In this document: positions 14,793-22,503 of the stretch, one piece after another
Numbering within the stretch: the stretch's first letter is position 1
How the letters are laid out: each line of letters begins with the position of its first letter
Origin: Pseudomonas sp. C2B4
GTDB lineage: Bacteria > Pseudomonadota > Gammaproteobacteria > Pseudomonadales > Pseudomonadaceae
Direction of reading: 5' to 3'
Assembly: GCF_013359695.1 (NCBI RefSeq)
Contig: NZ_JABFMU010000058.1
Span: 1-37,711, forward strand
Length of the DNA stretch: 37,711 bases
Notes under the pieces: generated by a model
The model's database searches: none
Told to the model about the DNA's origin: nothing
Seen by the model: the letters and a program-made list of their open reading frames with translations, nothing else
Made by a program: the position numbers and the translations under genes

Positions 14793-15653
14793 ATGAACGT
14801 CAACTCATCATCGTCGTCATCCAGCGCACTGATTGCCGCCTTTTCCTCCGCCGCCAACTCCCGGGTGACGGATGCCCAGGGCAATGTCGCGAACAGCGAT
14901 CAGTCGGCAGGCAAAACGCAAAATGATGACTCGGTGAGTTTTTCCAGCACGGCCACCGATTACAGTGACGCCATTGCCAGCAACGCGCCGTATTTTCCGG
15001 TGCGCCCGGGGATGAACGCCGACGCGCTGATCCTGGGGGTCGCCAAACCAGGCGCGATTTCCAGTTCGAAGGACAAAACCTTTGCCGACGTCGCCCTCGA
15101 TGCCCGCAAGCGCATGGATGAAAAATATGCGCTGATGAAAGACAGCGGCAAGCCGTACGACAACAGCGTTCAGGATCGCAATGCGCTGATGGGCGATCTG
15201 GATCGCCGTTCGCTGTACGCCATTTCCACCAATGAAGGCGGCCAGTTCACCAAGGAAGAACAAGCCTCGGCACAAGACCTGATGCGCCAGCAGGCGCAAC
15301 TCGCCACGGGCTACTATGTCGGCCCGGAAGATCAGAAGAAGAACTGGAAAGACCCGTTCGCCAATGATCCGGTCGGTCGCGCCAAGGCTGCGCTGAACTT
15401 CCTGGACAACATGAGCCCCGAAGAAAAATCCACGCCGCAATGGTTGACCCAACGCGCGACCATCCAGACCGCACTGGACCAGGCGACCGCTGCCGATCCG
15501 GTGGAACTGGCGAAGAAAAAACAACTGTACTTCCCGATCCTTGCCGAAATCCTGCAGAGCGGCACCAGTTGGTTCGACAGGCAGGAAGCGGACGCAGACA
15601 AGTCCGGTGAGTTGCTGAACAGACTTCAGGCGGTTGTTCAGTCAGCCAAATGA
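14793..15653 (+). CDS. Protein of unknown function with serine-run N-terminus
   Basis: A 286-residue soluble protein that I do not recognise. AAGGA lies 8 nt before the ATG, a good ribosome site. Residues 5-11 are seven consecutive serines, and residues 1-60 are rich in Ser, Asn, Asp and Gln and probably disordered; no membrane segment or classical signal peptide follows. The rest is polar and helical-looking, with motifs such as SLYAISTNEGGQFTKEEQASAQDLMRQQ and DKSGELLNRLQAV. Cysteine is absent. A Ser-rich, polar, low-complexity N-terminus without signal peptide is seen in type III or flagellar export substrates, but nothing nearby supports such a role. It stands alone between two REPINs. 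Confidence 0.75.
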   Translation: MNVNSSSSSSSALIAAFSSAANSRVTDAQGNVANSDQSAGKTQNDDSVSFSSTATDYSDAIASNAPYFPVRPGMNADALILGVAKPGAISSSKDKTFADVALDARKRMDEKYALMKDSGKPYDNSVQDRNALMGDLDRRSLYAISTNEGGQFTKEEQASAQDLMRQQAQLATGYYVGPEDQKKNWKDPFANDPVGRAKAALNFLDNMSPEEKSTPQWLTQRATIQTALDQATAADPVELAKKKQLYFPILAEILQSGTSWFDRQEADADKSGELLNRLQAVVQSAK

Positions 15654-15662
15654 AGCAGTTCG

Positions 15663-15764
15663 TGTAGGAGCGAGCTTGCTCGCGATGGACGTCAACGATA
15701 TCGCGTGCTGCCTGAATGACCGCGTTGTCCGGACGTTTTTCGCGAGCGAGCTCGCTCCTACAGG
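15663..15764. repeat. REPIN, about 102 bp
   Basis: Arms TGTAGGAGCGAGCTTGCTCG and CGAGCGAGCTCGCTCCTACA surround a spacer containing GTCAACGATATCGCG and CTGAATGACCGCGTT, closely related to the spacers at 6742 and 30571. It lies between convergent genes. Confidence 0.92.
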
Positions 15765-15789
15765 TCATGCAAACCGGCATTCCAGTTGG

Positions 15790-16821
15790 TTACTTGCTGG
15801 CATCCAGCACCACGCGATAACGCGCCTTGCCGCTGCGCAGATGCTCGATGGCGTCGTTGACCCGGCTCATCGGAAACTGCTCGACCTGCGGCAGGATCTG
15901 GTGACGGGCACAGAACTCGAGCATTTTCGCCGTCACGGCAGGCGAGCCGACCGGTGAGGCCGACAGGGTTTTTTGCTGGGGCAGCAGGTTGAACACGTGC
16001 ACGGGAATCGCATCGGGCACGATGCCGACAAAGTGCAGGCGACCCTTGCCGCGAAGCGTGGCGAGCAGGGCGGCCCAGTCGAGGTTGGCGTTGGCGGTCA
16101 CCAACAGAAAATCCAGGGTGCCGGCAATGGATTTCAGCCCGTGGCTGTCGGTGGAGGCGACCACAGTGTGTGCGCCCAGGCGTTTGGCTTCGTCCTGCTT
16201 GCTCAAGGACGAGGTGAAGGCGGTGACCTCACAGCCCCAGGCGTTGAGAAAGCGCAGTGCCAGGTGACCCAGGCCGCCGATGCCCACGACCCCGACCCGG
16301 TCAGTGGGTTTGACGTTGAACTGCACCAGCGGGTTGAACACCGTGGAACCGGCGCAGAACAGGGGGCCGGCCAGGGCCGGGTCGAGGTCTTTCGGAATCG
16401 GCAGGGCCCAGGCCCAGTGCGAACGCAGGCGGTCGGCGAAGCCGCCGTTGCTGCCGATGATGGTCGGTTGGGCCGACGTGCAGAGGTTGTGGGAGCCTTC
16501 GATGCACGAGGCGCAATGCATGCAACTGCCCTTGTACCAACCGATGCCCACCCGTTGCCCCGTTTCGAGGCCACGGACCTGCGTGCCCATTCGCACAATG
16601 CGACCCACGACCTCATGTCCCGGAACGAAAGGGTATTGGCTGATGCCCCATTCGTTATCGATCAATGACTGGTCGGAATGGCAGACGCCGCAGTACTCCA
16701 CGGCGACTTCCACTTCCTCATCACCTAAAGGACCGGGGTCGTAGCTGTAGCGCTCCAGCGGAGCACCGGCCGCCGTCGCGGCCCAACCGGTGAATGTCGT
16801 GAGTTCGCTGCTGTCGCTCAT
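15790..16821 (-). CDS. Zinc-dependent NAD(P) alcohol dehydrogenase (YahK/cinnamyl-type MDR family)
   Basis: A 343-residue medium-chain dehydrogenase/reductase that interconverts aldehydes and alcohols. Catalytic zinc ligands C44 (CGVCHSD), H69-E70 (PGHEVVG) and C156 are present, as are the structural zinc cysteines C100, C103, C106 and C114. The Rossmann motif is GIGGLGHLA at about 180-188. The start at 16821 has GGAG about 9 nt upstream; an in-frame extension to 16941 would add 40 residues unlike the family. An aldehyde dehydrogenase lies upstream on the same strand but is separated by a REPIN and a 237-bp gap, so cotranscription is doubtful. Such enzymes are often broad-range NADPH aldehyde reductases. 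Confidence 0.93.
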   Translation of the reverse strand: MSDSSELTTFTGWAATAAGAPLERYSYDPGPLGDEEVEVAVEYCGVCHSDQSLIDNEWGISQYPFVPGHEVVGRIVRMGTQVRGLETGQRVGIGWYKGSCMHCASCIEGSHNLCTSAQPTIIGSNGGFADRLRSHWAWALPIPKDLDPALAGPLFCAGSTVFNPLVQFNVKPTDRVGVVGIGGLGHLALRFLNAWGCEVTAFTSSLSKQDEAKRLGAHTVVASTDSHGLKSIAGTLDFLLVTANANLDWAALLATLRGKGRLHFVGIVPDAIPVHVFNLLPQQKTLSASPVGSPAVTAKMLEFCARHQILPQVEQFPMSRVNDAIEHLRSGKARYRVVLDASK

Positions 16822-16949
16822 GGGGGCACTCCAGATCAGGAGACGAGGGTTTGGCCGCCCCTGTGCGGTGGCGGCGGAGCCAGAAAAGTGTAGCGGGTCT
16901 CTTTCCCGGCGCCATGTTCTCGAAACCCTTTCCAGACGCACCCCTTCCC

Positions 16950-17041
16950 TGTGGGAGCGAGCCTGCTCGCGAAGGCGTCGTGTCAGTCGACATCAATGTT
17001 GAATGAACGACCGCTTTCGCGAGCAGGCTCGCTCCCACAGG
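16950..17041. repeat. REPIN, about 92 bp
   Basis: TGTGGGAGCGAGCCTGCTCG and its perfect inverted partner flank a spacer with GTCGTGTCAGTCGACATCA and ATGTTGAATGA. The spacer is nearly identical to that of the copy at 26847, almost 10 kb away. Confidence 0.95.
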
Positions 17042-17058
17042 TATTGCGGTGGGGCTGT

Positions 17059-18465
17059 TTAGCCGCGCACCGCCCGCGAGCGCCAGACCATCATCTTCTC
17101 GACCTGCATCTCCTTCATGGTATGAGGAATCCCGCCCACGCCATGCCCGGACAGGCTCGCCCCGGCGAACGGCATCCAGTCGACGCGGAAGGTGGTGCTT
17201 TCGTTGACCATCACTGCCGTGGCGTTCAGGTCCTGGTAGCACTGCATGGCGGTGTCCAGGTCCCGTGTGAATACCGCGGCCTGGAAAGCGTAGGGCAGGG
17301 CGTTGGCCAGCTGGATCGCCTCTGCCAGGTCATCGTAGGCGTAGACCGCCACCACCGGGCCGAAGACTTCCTTTTGCATCACGTTCGAATTGATGGCCGG
17401 ATTCAGCAGTACGGTTGGCGCATAGCAGTTGTTGCCCAAGGTGCGGCCACCCGAGATGAGGCGGGCGCCACTGGCGACGGCTTCATTCACCCACTGGCCC
17501 ACGCGGTTCATTTCCCGCTCAGTGATCAGTGGGCCGACATCGGTACGCGGATCCGTCGGATCACCGACCACCATGGCATCGCCCAACTGGCCCAGGCGTT
17601 CGGCGACCTGCTCGGCGATGCTGCTGTGGCAGAAAATCCGTTGCGCGCTCACACAGACCTGGCCGGCGTGGAAGAAACCACCGCGAGCGATGCGCGGCAG
17701 TGCGTCTTCAAGGTCGGCGTCCGCTGCCAGCATCACCGGTGCCGCGCCACCGTGTTCCAGCGCGCAGCGGGTGCCCGGTGCCAGCGTGGAACGCAACATC
17801 CAGCCCACCGCCGCCGAGCCGATGAAACTGAAGAAACCCACCCGTGGGTCGGACACCAGTTTGCCGGTGATGGCGTTATCGGTCGGCAGCACCATTTGCG
17901 CCCACCCCCGGGGCAGGCCGGCCTCGGTCAGGATATCGACCAGCACCTGGCAACTGAGCGGGGTGTTGGTGGCCGGTTTGATGATCACCGGTGCGCCGAC
18001 GGCGATGGCCGGTATCACCTGATGCACGATCAGGTTGAACGGGTGGTTGAACGCGGAGACGGCCGCGACCACGCCGATCGGCTCGAATTGGGTGAACGCC
18101 ACGCGGTTCGCCGAAGCGGCGTTCAGACCCATGGGGATCACGTGGCCGCCCTCGGAGCGCAACACCTCGATGCTGTTGAGGATGCCATCGATACCGCGCT
18201 CGACTTCGGCGATCGAATCCTTCAGCGGCTTGCCGCCTTCACTGGCCGCTTGAGTGGCAATCTCGACCTTGCGCTCACCGATCAGCTCGGCGGCGCGGTG
18301 CAGGATTTCAATGCGACGCGGCTTGGACAACCACTGGCTGCGGTCGCGGAAGAGGCCGTCGGCGACCGTCAACGCCAGCTCGATATCGGCCTCGGTGGAG
18401 GTCGCTACTTGGCCGACGACGCTGCCATCGAAAGGGGAGTGCACAGCCAGGGTGGGTTCAGACAT
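17059..18465 (-). CDS. NAD(P)-dependent aldehyde dehydrogenase
   Basis: A 468-residue ALDH-superfamily enzyme. N140 (SAFNHPFN), general base E237 (ALEHGGAAP) and nucleophile C271 (HAGQVCVSAQR) are in place. The sequence around residues 210-280 resembles the phosphonoacetaldehyde/lactaldehyde-type branch rather than betaine aldehyde dehydrogenases, but I cannot assign a substrate. I chose the ATG at 18465 with GAGG 9 nt upstream; in-frame starts up to 18570 would run through an inverted repeat. An extragenic repeat sits directly in its leader. It may act with the Zn alcohol dehydrogenase downstream. Confidence 0.92.
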   Translation of the reverse strand: MSEPTLAVHSPFDGSVVGQVATSTEADIELALTVADGLFRDRSQWLSKPRRIEILHRAAELIGERKVEIATQAASEGGKPLKDSIAEVERGIDGILNSIEVLRSEGGHVIPMGLNAASANRVAFTQFEPIGVVAAVSAFNHPFNLIVHQVIPAIAVGAPVIIKPATNTPLSCQVLVDILTEAGLPRGWAQMVLPTDNAITGKLVSDPRVGFFSFIGSAAVGWMLRSTLAPGTRCALEHGGAAPVMLAADADLEDALPRIARGGFFHAGQVCVSAQRIFCHSSIAEQVAERLGQLGDAMVVGDPTDPRTDVGPLITEREMNRVGQWVNEAVASGARLISGGRTLGNNCYAPTVLLNPAINSNVMQKEVFGPVVAVYAYDDLAEAIQLANALPYAFQAAVFTRDLDTAMQCYQDLNATAVMVNESTTFRVDWMPFAGASLSGHGVGGIPHTMKEMQVEKMMVWRSRAVRG

Positions 18466-18525
18466 GGGACTTGCCTCGAATCTTGCATGGACGAATTGCC
18501 GTTTCAGCGAGCCTTGGGGAATCAA

Positions 18526-18604
18526 AAGATCGCCGCCTGCGGCAGCTCCTACGGGATCGGGTTTGCACACGGAAATTGTAGGAGCTGTCGCAGGCGGCGA
18601 TCTT
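18526..18604. repeat. Inverted-repeat pair of the GATCGCCGCCTGCGGCAGCT family
   Basis: AGATCGCCGCCTGCGGCAGC and GCTGTCGCAGGCGGCGATCT are long inverted arms (each continuing TCCTAC / GTAGGA) around about 27 bp. This is a third repeat family in the window. It lies about 60 bp upstream of the aldehyde dehydrogenase start, so it is either in its leader or upstream of its promoter. The remaining sequence of 18466-18755 shows no gene. Confidence 0.88.
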
Positions 18605-18755
18605 GCGATCTGCCGAAGTGCTTGCCAGGCTGGGCGTCAAGGTAGTCCCGGGTGGGTGTTTCGAAAACTGAATAATTCAGAAGCTTATGTTCATTTTTCG
18701 AGAAGACCTCCCGGAGTCGCCAGTGACGACGCCGGGAGCGACGAGCGCCGTGACC

Positions 18756-19817
18756 TTAAAGGTTATCGGCGTCAATGATGGCCTTGGCAAAGGCTTGCGG
18801 ATCTTCTTGTGGCAGGTTGTGGCCGATGCCACCGGTGATCAACCGGTACTCATACTTGCCGGTGAAACGCTGGCGGTAGTCCTCGGCTTTCGGGTGCGGT
18901 GCGCCGTTGGCGTCACCTTCCATCGTGATGGTCGGTACGCTGATGGGCGGCGCCTTGGCCAGTTTCTGCTCCAGCGCGTCGTATTTCGTTTCGCCCTGAA
19001 CCATGCCCAGGCGCCAGCGGTAGTTGAAGACCGTGATGTCGACGTGATCCGGGTTGTCCAGGGCCACTGCGCTGCGATTGAACGTGGCGTCATCGAACGC
19101 CCATTGCGGCGAAGCGAGCTGCCAGATCAATTTGGCAAAATCGTGGGTGTTTTTTTCGTAGCCTGCACGACCACGATCGGTGGCGAAGTAGAACTGGTAC
19201 CACCACTGCAATTCAGCCTTGGGCGGCAGCGGGTTCTTGCCGGCAGCCTGGTTGCCGATCAGATAGCCGCTGACCGAGACCAACGCCTTGACCCGCTCAG
19301 GCCACAGCGCCGAGACGATACCCGCTGAGCGCGCGCCCCAGTCGTAGCCACCGAGCACGGCCTGTTTGATTTTCAAGGCGTCCATGAAGTCGATGACATC
19401 GCTGGCCAGGGCGGCAGGTTGGCCGTTGCGTAAGGTTTTATCGGACAGGAAATGCGTATCGCCATAACCCCGTGCATAAGGCATCAGCACCCGATAGCCC
19501 TTCGCTGCGAGCAACGGGGCGACCTCATCGTAGCTGTGAATGTCGTAAGGCCAGCCGTGCAGCAGGATCACCACCGGGCCATCGGCCGGGCCGGTTTCAG
19601 CGTACGCCACATTCAGCAAACCGGCGTTGATGTGTTTCAGCGCGCCGAACGGGGTGTCGGCGGCGGCAGGGGTGGTGACGGCGGCAGGCGCGGCGTCGCT
19701 GGCCTGCGCGTTGGCAACGCCCAGTGCACCCAACTGCATCAGTGTGAAAGCGAGAACAGAAGCGCCAACCAGGCGACGGTTTTTGCCGTTATTGCTTTTC
19801 AATGCATGCACGTTCAT
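18756..19817 (-). CDS. Exported epoxide-hydrolase-like alpha/beta hydrolase (Asp nucleophile)
   Basis: A 353-residue exported hydrolase. Residues 1-39 form a Sec signal peptide (KNNGKNRR... equivalents followed by a hydrophobic core and ANAQA). HGWP at 87-90 is the epoxide-hydrolase oxyanion motif, GGYDWGARSA places an Asp (D159) at the nucleophile position, and H333 (GGIGHNLPQEDP) is the catalytic His; lid tyrosines such as Y208/Y210 and Y266 could activate an epoxide. Haloalkane dehalogenase or fluoroacetate dehalogenase activity is an alternative. A strong ribosome site AAAGGAGA lies 9 nt before the ATG. Exported epoxide hydrolases in Pseudomonas include Cif, to which this is at most a distant relative. 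Confidence 0.88.
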   Translation of the reverse strand: MNVHALKSNNGKNRRLVGASVLAFTLMQLGALGVANAQASDAAPAAVTTPAAADTPFGALKHINAGLLNVAYAETGPADGPVVILLHGWPYDIHSYDEVAPLLAAKGYRVLMPYARGYGDTHFLSDKTLRNGQPAALASDVIDFMDALKIKQAVLGGYDWGARSAGIVSALWPERVKALVSVSGYLIGNQAAGKNPLPPKAELQWWYQFYFATDRGRAGYEKNTHDFAKLIWQLASPQWAFDDATFNRSAVALDNPDHVDITVFNYRWRLGMVQGETKYDALEQKLAKAPPISVPTITMEGDANGAPHPKAEDYRQRFTGKYEYRLITGGIGHNLPQEDPQAFAKAIIDADNL

Positions 19818-19978
19818 GGGGCAGATCTCCTTTCAAATGATGGGGCAGGCGAGCGGCGAGGGAAATGGCTACGACAGGTATAGCCTGTCGTTCGCGAGGA
19901 CTGCCTCAAACCGTGGTTCACAGTTAAGCGCGGTGAGGTATCTGGGCTGTTTCAGAAAGGCGGGTGGGTGAAGCGTTA

Positions 19979-20013
19979 TGTATCGGGTTGGCGTGTAGAT
20001 ACATTTCGATACA
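19979..20013. promoter_or_regulatory. TGTATC/GATACA repeat cluster, possible operator
   Basis: TGTATCG at 19979-19985 is inverted relative to CGATACA at 20007-20013, and a further GATACA lies at 19998-20003, giving two GATACA sites with a 10-bp period. TACATTTCGATACA (20000-20013) differs at one fixed position from the RstA box TACATNTNGTTACA as I recall it. It lies between the divergent epoxide-hydrolase-like and symporter genes. Which regulator binds, if any, is unknown. Confidence 0.35.
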
Positions 20014-20017
20014 CGGC

Positions 20018-20122
20018 CTGTAGGAGCGAGCCCTGCTCGCGATGGACGCATGGACGACGCTGACTGTCTGGTTCCCCGCGTTATCGTTGACCTCCATCGC
20101 GAGCAGCGCTCGCTCCTACAGG
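20018..20122. repeat. REPIN, about 105 bp
   Basis: CTGTAGGAGCGAGCCCTGCT and AGCAGCGCTCGCTCCTACAG form the arms; the spacer includes CGCGTTATCGTTGAC in reverse orientation to the copies at 6742, 15663 and 30571. It occupies part of the 407-bp gene-free interval 19818-20224, which otherwise holds the TGTATC/GATACA cluster. Confidence 0.9.
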
Positions 20123-20224
20123 GAATGACGGGTTTGTCCGTTAGGCGACATCTACTGACTTACTAGCGTTAGCCGGCAATCCCAAGGCGCGTTAGAGTCG
20201 AGGCCACATTCCTGGCAAACCCGG

Positions 20225-21232
20225 ATGATCCCGATGACGCGCCCTCGTTTCTTACCCGACAACTTCACCCTGACCCTGATCGGCGTGGTGCTTCTCGCCA
20301 GTTTGCTGCCCGCCAGCGGGCAAGTGGCGGTGGGCTTTGGCTGGCTGACCAACATCGCCATTGCGCTGCTGTTTTTCCTGCATGGTGCCAAACTCTCCCG
20401 TGAATCGATCATCGCCGGTGCCGGTCACTGGCGCCTGCACCTGCTGGTGTTCAGCCTGACCTTCGTGCTGTTCCCGCTACTCGGGTTGGCGCTCAAGCCG
20501 GTGCTGTCACCGATGATCGGCGCCGACCTGTACATGGGCATGCTCTACCTCTGCGCGTTGCCCGCCACGGTGCAGTCGGCGATTGCGTTCACGTCTCTGG
20601 CCCGGGGCAACATTCCGGCGGCGATTTGCAGTGCGGCGGCCTCCAGCCTGTTCGGGATTTTCCTCACCCCGCTATTGGTGACGATCCTCTTGAATGTGCA
20701 CGGCGACGGCGGCTCGACCCTGGATGCCATCCTCAAGATCAGCGTGCAGTTGCTGCTGCCGTTCATTGCCGGGCAAATCGCGCGGCGCTGGATCGGTGCC
20801 TGGGTGGGACGTAACAAGAACTGGCTGAAGTTCGTGGATCAGGGTTCGATTCTGCTGGTGGTCTATGGGGCTTTCAGCGAAGCGGTGAACGAAGGCATCT
20901 GGCACCAGATTCCGCTGTGGGACCTGGCGGGTCTGGTGGTCGCCTGCTGCGTGGTGCTGGGGCTGGTACTGGTCGCCTCCACCGTGCTGGGCAAACTCTT
21001 CGGCTTCAACCAGGAAGACCGCATCACCATCCTGTTCTGCGGTTCGAAGAAAAGCCTGGCCACCGGCGTGCCGATGGCCCAGGTGCTGTTCGCCGGCAGC
21101 ACCATCGGCGTGTTGATCCTGCCGCTGATGCTGTTTCATCAGATTCAGTTGATGGTCTGTGCGGTGCTGGCGCAGCGCTATGCAAATCGCCAGGAATCGG
21201 TGGCCGAGTTGATGGGGCAGGTCGATCCTTAA
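20225..21232 (+). CDS. Bile acid:sodium symporter family transporter (SBF/YfeH-like)
   Basis: A 335-residue inner-membrane protein with about 9-10 hydrophobic segments and the SBF-like pattern LPATVQSAIAFTSLARGNIPAAICSAAASS (helix-break region) and FCGSKKSLATGVPMAQVLF (second crossover region). The family includes sodium-coupled importers of bile acids and other organic anions, and in plants and bacteria of unknown anions; no substrate can be read here. The start is either the ATG at 20225 or that at 20237; neither has a strong ribosome site. It is divergent from the exported epoxide-hydrolase-like gene and 116 bp upstream of the exported hydrolase cluster. Confidence 0.88.
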   Translation: MIPMTRPRFLPDNFTLTLIGVVLLASLLPASGQVAVGFGWLTNIAIALLFFLHGAKLSRESIIAGAGHWRLHLLVFSLTFVLFPLLGLALKPVLSPMIGADLYMGMLYLCALPATVQSAIAFTSLARGNIPAAICSAAASSLFGIFLTPLLVTILLNVHGDGGSTLDAILKISVQLLLPFIAGQIARRWIGAWVGRNKNWLKFVDQGSILLVVYGAFSEAVNEGIWHQIPLWDLAGLVVACCVVLGLVLVASTVLGKLFGFNQEDRITILFCGSKKSLATGVPMAQVLFAGSTIGVLILPLMLFHQIQLMVCAVLAQRYANRQESVAELMGQVDP

Positions 21233-21253
21233 TCGCTATGCCTTCAATTTATG

Positions 21254-21302
21254 CAAATCTGGTATTTGTGCTATCCAATTAGTGCCGTTTATCAATTAAT
21301 GC
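21254..21302. promoter_or_regulatory. CAAAT-N5-ATTTG dyad and TATC(C)AATTA(G/A)TGC direct repeats
   Basis: CAAAT at 21254-21258 is inverted to ATTTG at 21264-21268, a spacing compatible with a LysR-type site. Just downstream, TATCCAATTAGTGC (21272-21285) and TATCAATTAATGC (21290-21302) are near direct repeats. They occupy the AT-rich leader of the exported hydrolase cluster, which has a LysR gene at its far end. Confidence 0.4.
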
Positions 21303-21348
21303 TTGAAGGGTAAGTTGCCACTCTACGATTTGAGATCGAGAGCAACCC

Positions 21349-22443
21349 ATGCCCCAGCACCTTCTGCGCAAGTGCATCCCTGCAGCGGCCAGGATGAGCA
21401 CCCTCTGTTTCGCACTCGGTACCTGTGCGATCGTCAGTGCCAGCGAGCGGGCTCCGCTGATCATCAAGGATCAGGGAAGCCTGCTCGCCGGCGGTGGGCT
21501 GATCACTCAACCGGGTACCTTTGACCCCTATGATCCTTTGCACCCTGATGGCCAGAGCTATCACGGCGACCACGTGTATGCGTTCTACCAGGTTCCGGTT
21601 GACGCCCGTCCGCTGCCCATCGTCATGTGGCATGGCGCAGGGCAATCGGCGAAATCCTGGGAAACCACGGCCGATGGCAGGGAAGGGTTCCAGAACATTT
21701 TCCTGCGGCGCGGCTTCTCCACGTATCTGATCGACCAGCCACGCCGTGGCGATGCAGGACGCAGTCTGGTGGAGGCGACGGTCAAGCCGGTGCCGGATGA
21801 GCAACTGTGGTTCAACCAGTTCCGCATCGGCCTGTGGCCCTCGACCTTCGAGGGCAGCCAGTTTCCCCATGGGCCGCAGGCGCTTGAGCAATTCTTGCGT
21901 TCGATGACGCCAAACACCGGTCCATTTGACATCGAGGTCGTATCCGATGGCGTGTCGGCGTTGCTGGACAAGACCGGCCCGGCCATTGTGTTCACCCATT
22001 CGCAAGGGGGTGGACCCGGTTGGCTGACGGCGATCAAGAACCGCAATGTGCGGGCTATCGTCGCGTTCGAGCCTGGCAGCAGCTTCGTGTTCCCGGAAGG
22101 CGAGGTTCCCGCGCCGATTCCCAGCGCATTCGACACGCTCTCGGCGCAGGCCGTATCGAAGGCGCAGTTCGAAGCACTGACCCGCATCCCTATCCTCATA
22201 TTCTACGGCGACAACATCCCCGATAAACCCGTTCGGCTACCGGCACAGGACAGCTGGCGTGCCCGGCTGGAGATGGCGCGACTGTGGCGCGATGCGGTCA
22301 ATCGCCATGGCGGTGACGTCAGGCTGGTCCACTTGCCGGAGATCGGGATCAAGGGCAATAGCCACTTCCCGTTTTCGGACATGAACAACATCGAGATCGC
22401 GGATCTGGTTTCGACCTTTCTCGCGGAAAAAAATCTGGATTGA
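21349..22443 (+). CDS. Exported alpha/beta hydrolase (Ser type)
   Basis: A 364-residue protein with an N-terminal signal (residues 1 to about 32, hydrophobic core CFALGTCAIVSASE). The nucleophile elbow THSQGGG gives S218, GNSHFPF gives H339, and E241 (AFEPGSS) may be the acid after strand 6, as in some esterase relatives. MWHGAGQSAKSW at 93-104 is the oxyanion region. It is the first gene of a same-strand set with a Cys-type hydrolase (60 bp later) and a cupin-CMD protein. Weak GAGAGC precedes the start. Likely a periplasmic esterase or lactonase; the substrate is not predictable. Confidence 0.87.
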   Translation: MPQHLLRKCIPAAARMSTLCFALGTCAIVSASERAPLIIKDQGSLLAGGGLITQPGTFDPYDPLHPDGQSYHGDHVYAFYQVPVDARPLPIVMWHGAGQSAKSWETTADGREGFQNIFLRRGFSTYLIDQPRRGDAGRSLVEATVKPVPDEQLWFNQFRIGLWPSTFEGSQFPHGPQALEQFLRSMTPNTGPFDIEVVSDGVSALLDKTGPAIVFTHSQGGGPGWLTAIKNRNVRAIVAFEPGSSFVFPEGEVPAPIPSAFDTLSAQAVSKAQFEALTRIPILIFYGDNIPDKPVRLPAQDSWRARLEMARLWRDAVNRHGGDVRLVHLPEIGIKGNSHFPFSDMNNIEIADLVSTFLAEKNLD

Positions 22444-22503
22444 TCACGAGCACGGCCATGGTTGTCGTGCACCTTGGAAACAGAAATGGGCAGGAAAACT
22501 CAT

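Noticed and set aside
18756..19817. Direct Cif orthologue
   Set aside because: The HGWP and GYDWGARS motifs fit the epoxide hydrolase fold in general, but the residue patterns around the nucleophile differ from what I recall for Cif.
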